Assembly (NCBI GenBank): GCA_947489925.1
Contig: CANLFK010000024.1
Coordinates: forward strand, 1-16,739
DNA length: 16,739 bases
Source of the DNA: Candidatus Caenarcanales bacterium
Lineage (GTDB): Bacteria; Cyanobacteriota; Vampirovibrionia; Caenarcaniphilales; Caenarcanaceae
Reading direction: 5' to 3'
In this document: positions 13,944 to 16,739 of the stretch, piece by piece
How positions within the stretch are numbered: position 1 is the stretch's first letter
Layout of the letters: every line of letters begins with the position of its first letter
The notes under the pieces: model-generated
What the model was told of the DNA's origin: nothing
The model's database searches: none
What the model saw: the letters and a program-made list of their open reading frames with translations, nothing else
Made by a program: the position numbers and the translations under genes

Positions 13944-15059
13944 AGATTTTAAAATTATATTGCCAAGTAATTTAGCTGAGTCTGTAAAGTCAATTTCTTT
14001 AAAACCTAATTTAAACAAAGCTTTTTTGCTGTAAACAAAATTAATTTTTTCAATTAAAGCTTCAGGATTTAAAGGTTTTTGCTCTAATAATAAGACACAA
14101 CCTTGATCTGCTAAAAATTTGGCATTATAAAATTGATGATTCTGAGCGGAAGTTGGCAAAGGAATTAAGATTGAAGGTAGCTTTTTAGATATTAACTCCG
14201 AAATTGTCATAGCCCCAGAGCGTGTAATCGCCAAATCAGAAATTGAATAAAGTAAGGCTAAATCATTAATATATTCTTGGGGCTTATAATTTGGATTATT
14301 TATAAATTTGTCTTGAAATATTTGAAATTGCTTTGAACCTAATTGATGAATGATTTGCCAATTATCCCGAATTAAATTTGGCACAATTTCTAAAATAATT
14401 TTATTCAAAAACTGCGAACCTTGGCTTCCACCAGTAATAATTAAAGTTTTACGATTTGAATCTAATTTGTATTTTTCAATGATTCTACTTTTTTCTTCGG
14501 GGCTAATATTTTGCTTAAAGGCTTTCGCAACAGGATTTCCGCTAATTATAATCGAACCATTTTTAGGCAAAAATTTATTTTCCAGAGGATTCATGCCATA
14601 TGTTAAAACTTGGGCTTTATCTGCAAAAACCTGATTGGCTAAGCCCAAATGAGAGTCCAGATTATGCAAAATATAAGGAATTCCTAATAAATTAGCCGCT
14701 AATAAAATAGGTGCTGAGCCATAACCGCCAGTTGAAAAAACAACTTTTTGATATTGTTTAAATTCCAGACTAAAAGCCAAAAACTTAATAGCCAAAAAAG
14801 AAGAATAAATTAATTTAAAAAACCAAGCTAAAAGACCAAATGAAAAACCTCTTGGCAAACCACCAACTAAAGGCAAAATAACCGATTTTATATTGTTTTC
14901 TTGGCAAATTTTTTCTTCAATTTTCCCTTCTGAACAAAAATATAAAAAGTCTAAATTATTATATTCTTTTAAATATTCATAAACTGCCAAAATTGGGTAA
15001 ACATGACCACCCGTCCCGCCACCAGCAAATATTATTAATTTTTTTTTAGCTTGCTTCAT
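13935..15059 (-). CDS. murG: UDP-GlcNAc:undecaprenyl-PP-MurNAc-pentapeptide GlcNAc transferase
   Basis: This membrane-associated GT28 glycosyltransferase converts lipid I to lipid II on the cytoplasmic face, the last intracellular step of peptidoglycan synthesis. From the ATG at 15059 it has 374 aa. The open frame extends to 15104, but that would run into the tRNA gene, so the start at 15059, just before the first strand, is chosen. Motifs are FAGGGTGGHVYPI (11-23, with catalytic-region H19), VVFSTGGYGSAPILLAA, ITGGSQGSQFLNK, and the UDP-GlcNAc-binding region DLAITRSGAMTISELISKKLPSILIPLP followed by SAQNHQFYNAKFL. It lies 11 bases after tRNA-Ser on the same strand and is convergent with carA, overlapping it by 9 bases. 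No mur/fts neighbours are present. Confidence 0.97.
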   Translation of the reverse strand: MKQAKKKLIIFAGGGTGGHVYPILAVYEYLKEYNNLDFLYFCSEGKIEEKICQENNIKSVILPLVGGLPRGFSFGLLAWFFKLIYSSFLAIKFLAFSLEFKQYQKVVFSTGGYGSAPILLAANLLGIPYILHNLDSHLGLANQVFADKAQVLTYGMNPLENKFLPKNGSIIISGNPVAKAFKQNISPEEKSRIIEKYKLDSNRKTLIITGGSQGSQFLNKIILEIVPNLIRDNWQIIHQLGSKQFQIFQDKFINNPNYKPQEYINDLALLYSISDLAITRSGAMTISELISKKLPSILIPLPTSAQNHQFYNAKFLADQGCVLLLEQKPLNPEALIEKINFVYSKKALFKLGFKEIDFTDSAKLLGNIILKSLY

Positions 15060-15070
15060 GCAAATAAACT

Positions 15071-15159
15071 CGGAGAGAGAGGGATTCGAACCCTCGATAC
15101 CCATAAATGAGTATAACGGTTTAGCAAACCGTCGCTTTCAGCCGCTCAGCCATCTCTCC
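15071..15159 (-). tRNA. tRNA-Ser(GCU)
   Basis: Read on the minus strand, this 89-base gene folds as a class II tRNA. The acceptor GGAGAGA pairs with TCTCTCC, with discriminator G. The D arm is GCTGAGCGGCTGAAAGC. The anticodon stem ACGGT/ACCGT carries loop TTGCTAA, giving anticodon GCU for AGC/AGU serine codons. A long variable arm (TACTCATTTATGGGTA) and T arm GAGGG-TTCGAAT-CCCTC follow. The 3' CCA is not encoded. murG begins 11 bases downstream. Confidence 0.97.
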
Positions 15160-15185
15160 ATTATAGCAAAAGTTAGATATTGATT

Positions 15186-15215
15186 TTAGCATAGTCAAAA
15201 ATCTTTTGCTACAAT
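15186..15215 (+). promoter_or_regulatory. Candidate extended -10 promoter for the 114-aa gene
   Basis: TGC-TACAAT (15207-15215) is an extended -10 element (5/6 hexamer match with TGn in front). TTAGCA (15186-15191, 4/6) lies 18 bases upstream of the hexamer. Transcription would start near 15222, leaving a leader of about 109 bases. CTTTTGCT (15203-15210), overlapping the -10, forms an 8-bp inverted repeat with AGCAAAAG (15165-15172). Confidence 0.4.
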
Positions 15216-15318
15216 CACGCCAAGAAAAAAATAAAAACTTTTCTTAGGGAAATAATTTGAAAATTAAATCTATTTTTAAACATTGCTCATTATCTTAAAG
15301 TCAAGTAGGTTAAGTCTT

Positions 15319-15324
15319 GAAGGT
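15319..15324 (+). promoter_or_regulatory. Shine-Dalgarno sequence deciding the start of the 114-aa gene
   Basis: GAAGGT lies 6 bases before the ATG at 15331. It is the clearest Shine-Dalgarno-like sequence at any start in the window and favours this ATG over an upstream in-frame TTG at 15283. Confidence 0.5.
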
Positions 15325-15330
15325 AAAAAG

Positions 15331-15675
15331 ATGAAAGAACATCAATTTGATGATTTTAAAACAGTAATTAATTATAATAGTGAACTTTGGTTTCGCTTTA
15401 TAGGTGCCTGCGAGCAAGGAATAAACAGCTGTGATTTATCTGAAGCCGCCATTACCGAATTGACTCAATCATTAGATTTGGTAAGAGCTGTTAATAGTTA
15501 TCGAGCTTACCCTTCGCCAGACAAGCTTTTTGCCGCTTATCCAGATTTAATATCCCAAAAAGAATATGTTTTACTGCTCTGGAGACATTTTAATAGTTTA
15601 TCAGCAGTCGAATTAAGTGATTTAGTAATTGACATGATACATGAAATTTCAAATTGTTCTGTTTTTATGTCTTAA
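15331..15675 (+). CDS. Unknown 114-aa protein upstream of a PilZ gene
   Basis: I do not recognise this family. From the ATG at 15331 (with GAAGGT ahead of it) the protein is 114 aa, soluble and probably all-helical: KEHQFDDFKTVINYNSELWF, then an acidic helix SEAAITELTQSLDLVRAVNS, a Pro/Tyr-rich turn (YRAYPSPDKLFAAYPDL), an aromatic helix (EYVLLLWRHFNSL) and a hydrophobic C-terminal helix (ELSDLVIDMIHEISN). Cysteines are at 28, 35 and 109. There is no signal peptide, and no metal or catalytic motif beyond these scattered cysteines. It precedes the PilZ protein gene by 72 bases on the same strand, so an operon is possible. It is preceded by an extended -10 promoter candidate. Confidence 0.7.
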   Translation: MKEHQFDDFKTVINYNSELWFRFIGACEQGINSCDLSEAAITELTQSLDLVRAVNSYRAYPSPDKLFAAYPDLISQKEYVLLLWRHFNSLSAVELSDLVIDMIHEISNCSVFMS

Positions 15676-15747
15676 ATTTATTGTTTAAAAGCTATTTTTT
15701 GTGGAATTAATTATAAAGAAGAATTTTTGTAGCCAATAAATAAAGAA

Positions 15748-16539
15748 ATGCAAAAAGAAAAGAAAACTGATTGTCCACAAAACATTTGGATGAGTGCAAA
15801 AATTTGCTTGCCCGATGGTAAAAGAGGTTTTGCGGTTGGTAAAATTATTGAAAAACCAGACCAAAGCCTTAATCTTGTTTTAACTTTAGATCAATCTTTT
15901 TTGGGTAGTTCTTCAGATGTCGGGCGGGATATTAATAAGTGGAATTCAGTGCTTTTATCTTCGCAAGAAAATTTATTGAGCTTGCCCCGAGGAACTGCTA
16001 TTTTATTAGCTCCACCTAAGATTTTTGGCGTGCGTTTTTGGATTGCTCGTGTTGGTGAAACAATGGAAGTTACGGCATACGGGAAGCCAGAAGACAATAC
16101 AATTGCATATGATTTGATTGAATTAAAAAGATTAAAGAATTTTCTTGAGGCTCGCTCCGCTCCCAGAGTTGTTTTTAGAACACCTATTTTATTAGTAGAT
16201 ACTAAAACTTATAAATTAACGCAATTCTTTACCCGAGATATTAGCCAAACTGGTTTGAGCCTAGCAGTAGACATTGCTTCCCCAGATAATATTGATTTTC
16301 AAGTTAATGATTGCTATTTATTACAATTAAAAATTCATGAAGGTATGACTATGCCACCTTTAAATTATAGATGTATTCATATTCGGGAAGATATTTTGAC
16401 GGGAGCTAAAATTATTGGCTTAATTCTTGAAGATCGTAAATCTAAAGATCCTGAAGTTGAGTACAATTTGACTTTATTAACTTGGTCAGACTCTTTGGAC
16501 GAACTTGAAGCCGAAAAAAATGATGAAGAAAGTTTCTAA
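15748..16539 (+). CDS. PilZ-domain (c-di-GMP receptor) protein
   Basis: This 263-aa cytoplasmic protein has an N-terminal beta-rich domain (about 12-130, YcgR-N-like in position) and a C-terminal PilZ domain (about 133-250). The c-di-GMP-binding signature is complete: R136SAPR140 (RxxxR), with a further R144, and D164ISQTG169 (D/NxSxxG). Such proteins bind cyclic di-GMP and switch motility, adhesion or polysaccharide export through partner proteins. The partner is unknown here, and no cyclase, flagellar or cellulose gene is in the window. The C-terminus is acidic (DELEAEKNDEESF). No Shine-Dalgarno sequence precedes the ATG at 15748. The unknown 114-aa gene lies upstream and a hairpin with a T tract follows. 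Confidence 0.9.
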   Translation: MQKEKKTDCPQNIWMSAKICLPDGKRGFAVGKIIEKPDQSLNLVLTLDQSFLGSSSDVGRDINKWNSVLLSSQENLLSLPRGTAILLAPPKIFGVRFWIARVGETMEVTAYGKPEDNTIAYDLIELKRLKNFLEARSAPRVVFRTPILLVDTKTYKLTQFFTRDISQTGLSLAVDIASPDNIDFQVNDCYLLQLKIHEGMTMPPLNYRCIHIREDILTGAKIIGLILEDRKSKDPEVEYNLTLLTWSDSLDELEAEKNDEESF

Positions 16540-16545
16540 CTTTAT

Positions 16546-16564
16546 AAAGTCGATTGACTTTTTT
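16546..16564 (+). terminator. Weak intrinsic terminator after the PilZ gene
   Basis: AAAGTC (16546-16551) and GACTTT (16556-16561) form a 6-bp stem with loop GATT, running directly into a T tract, 7 bases after the PilZ stop. The stem is short and AT-rich, so the call is tentative. Confidence 0.45.
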
Positions 16565-16586
16565 GGTGGAGTTATTGACTTTTTTT
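16553..16586 (+). repeat. Direct repeat of ATTGACTTTTTT
   Basis: ATTGACTTTTTT occurs at 16553-16564 and again at 16574-16585, 21 bases apart, in the gap between the PilZ gene and the convergent partial gene. The first copy is part of the terminator-like hairpin. Confidence 0.6.
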
Positions 16587-16608
16587 CCAAGCTTTTTTCA
16601 TTATTCCG

Positions 16609-16739
16609 CTAGCTTGTCGCATCTGGCTTGGCAGTCATTCTTTGCTTAAATAAATCGACCATTTGTTCAAGTCTATTTCTTTGTTGTTCTTGTTCGCGTG
16701 ATAAATGCTCAATTTCTCTTTTTTGAACAGCTTGTTCTG
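16609..16739 (-). CDS. C-terminal end of a coiled-coil protein, cut by the window edge
   Basis: On the minus strand a frame open to the window end encodes 42 residues before a TAG at 16611-16609. The peptide starts EQAVQKREIEHLSREQEQQR and continues NRLEQMVDLFKQRMTAKPDATS. It is rich in Glu, Gln and Arg with hydrophobic residues at heptad-like spacing (V, I, L, L, M, L), indicating a coiled coil. The other two minus-strand frames hold early stops. It converges with the PilZ gene. The rest of the protein lies outside, so the family cannot be named. Confidence 0.55.
   Translation of the reverse strand, partial: EQAVQKREIEHLSREQEQQRNRLEQMVDLFKQRMTAKPDATS

Noticed and set aside
14350..14634. Plus-strand 94-codon frame opposite murG
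   Set aside because: It is the antisense shadow of conserved MurG motifs.
15060..15104. N-terminal extension of murG to an upstream start
   Set aside because: The extra 15 residues are encoded inside the tRNA-Ser gene and its short spacer, and the GT28 fold begins right after the ATG at 15059.
15160..15165. Perfect TATAAT on the minus strand directly before tRNA-Ser
   Set aside because: It abuts the mature tRNA 5' end, so a start 6-7 bases downstream would fall inside the tRNA. The TTGACT upstream is 27 bases away, too far for a paired -35.

Overview
The window is a strongly AT-rich bacterial chromosome segment, densely packed with mostly housekeeping genes on both strands. No insertion sequence, integrase, phage gene or CRISPR array is visible. 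Almost no gene has a recognisable Shine-Dalgarno sequence. The divergent Ppx/GppA-like protein lines up best, from memory, with cyanobacterial-type exopolyphosphatases. An AroH-type chorismate mutase, a NarL-type regulator with an AYCLKD motif, a DUF721/DciA-like protein and a nuoD/ndhH gene separate from other complex I genes are compatible with the same affinity. My best guess is a non-photosynthetic relative of Cyanobacteria (Melainabacteria/Vampirovibrionia-like). This is inference from protein flavour, not a placement.

Layout. 1-795: the 3' part of hemC (haem/tetrapyrrole synthesis), convergent with a minus-strand block. 802-3759 (minus): aroH, then a pgsA-like phospholipid synthase overlapping a PrsW-type membrane protease, then a NarL-family response regulator followed closely by an unknown 176-aa protein. 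3820-5012 (plus): a DciA-like small protein, a Glu/Thr/Lys-rich lipoprotein with its own terminator, and a MazG-like pyrophosphohydrolase. 5026-6615 (minus): an HI0933/BaiN-type flavoprotein and a small Asn/Gln-rich protein. 6824-8089 (plus): a 421-aa protein I do not recognise. 8242-11008 (minus): nuoD followed by a Ppx/GppA-like protein that has lost its phosphate-binding and HD residues. 11157-13943 (plus): a TPR + AAA ATPase with altered arginine fingers, 3 bases ahead of carA. 13935-15159 (minus): tRNA-Ser(GCU) followed by murG. 15331-16539 (plus): an unknown 114-aa protein and a PilZ (c-di-GMP receptor) protein. 16609-16739 (minus): the coiled-coil C-terminus of a gene that runs off the window.

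How the genes fit together. Most are core functions: tetrapyrrole (hemC), aromatic (aroH), pyrimidine/arginine (carA), phospholipid (pgsA-like) and peptidoglycan (murG) synthesis, respiration (nuoD), and nucleotide sanitation (MazG-like). The regulatory layer is a NarL-type regulator, a PilZ protein and a PrsW-type protease. The most unusual items are two apparently degenerate enzymes in known families (the Ppx-like pseudoenzyme next to nuoD and the arginine-finger-less AAA protein next to carA) and the unrecognised 421-aa protein with possible two-fold internal symmetry. I did not find a clear new multi-gene system.
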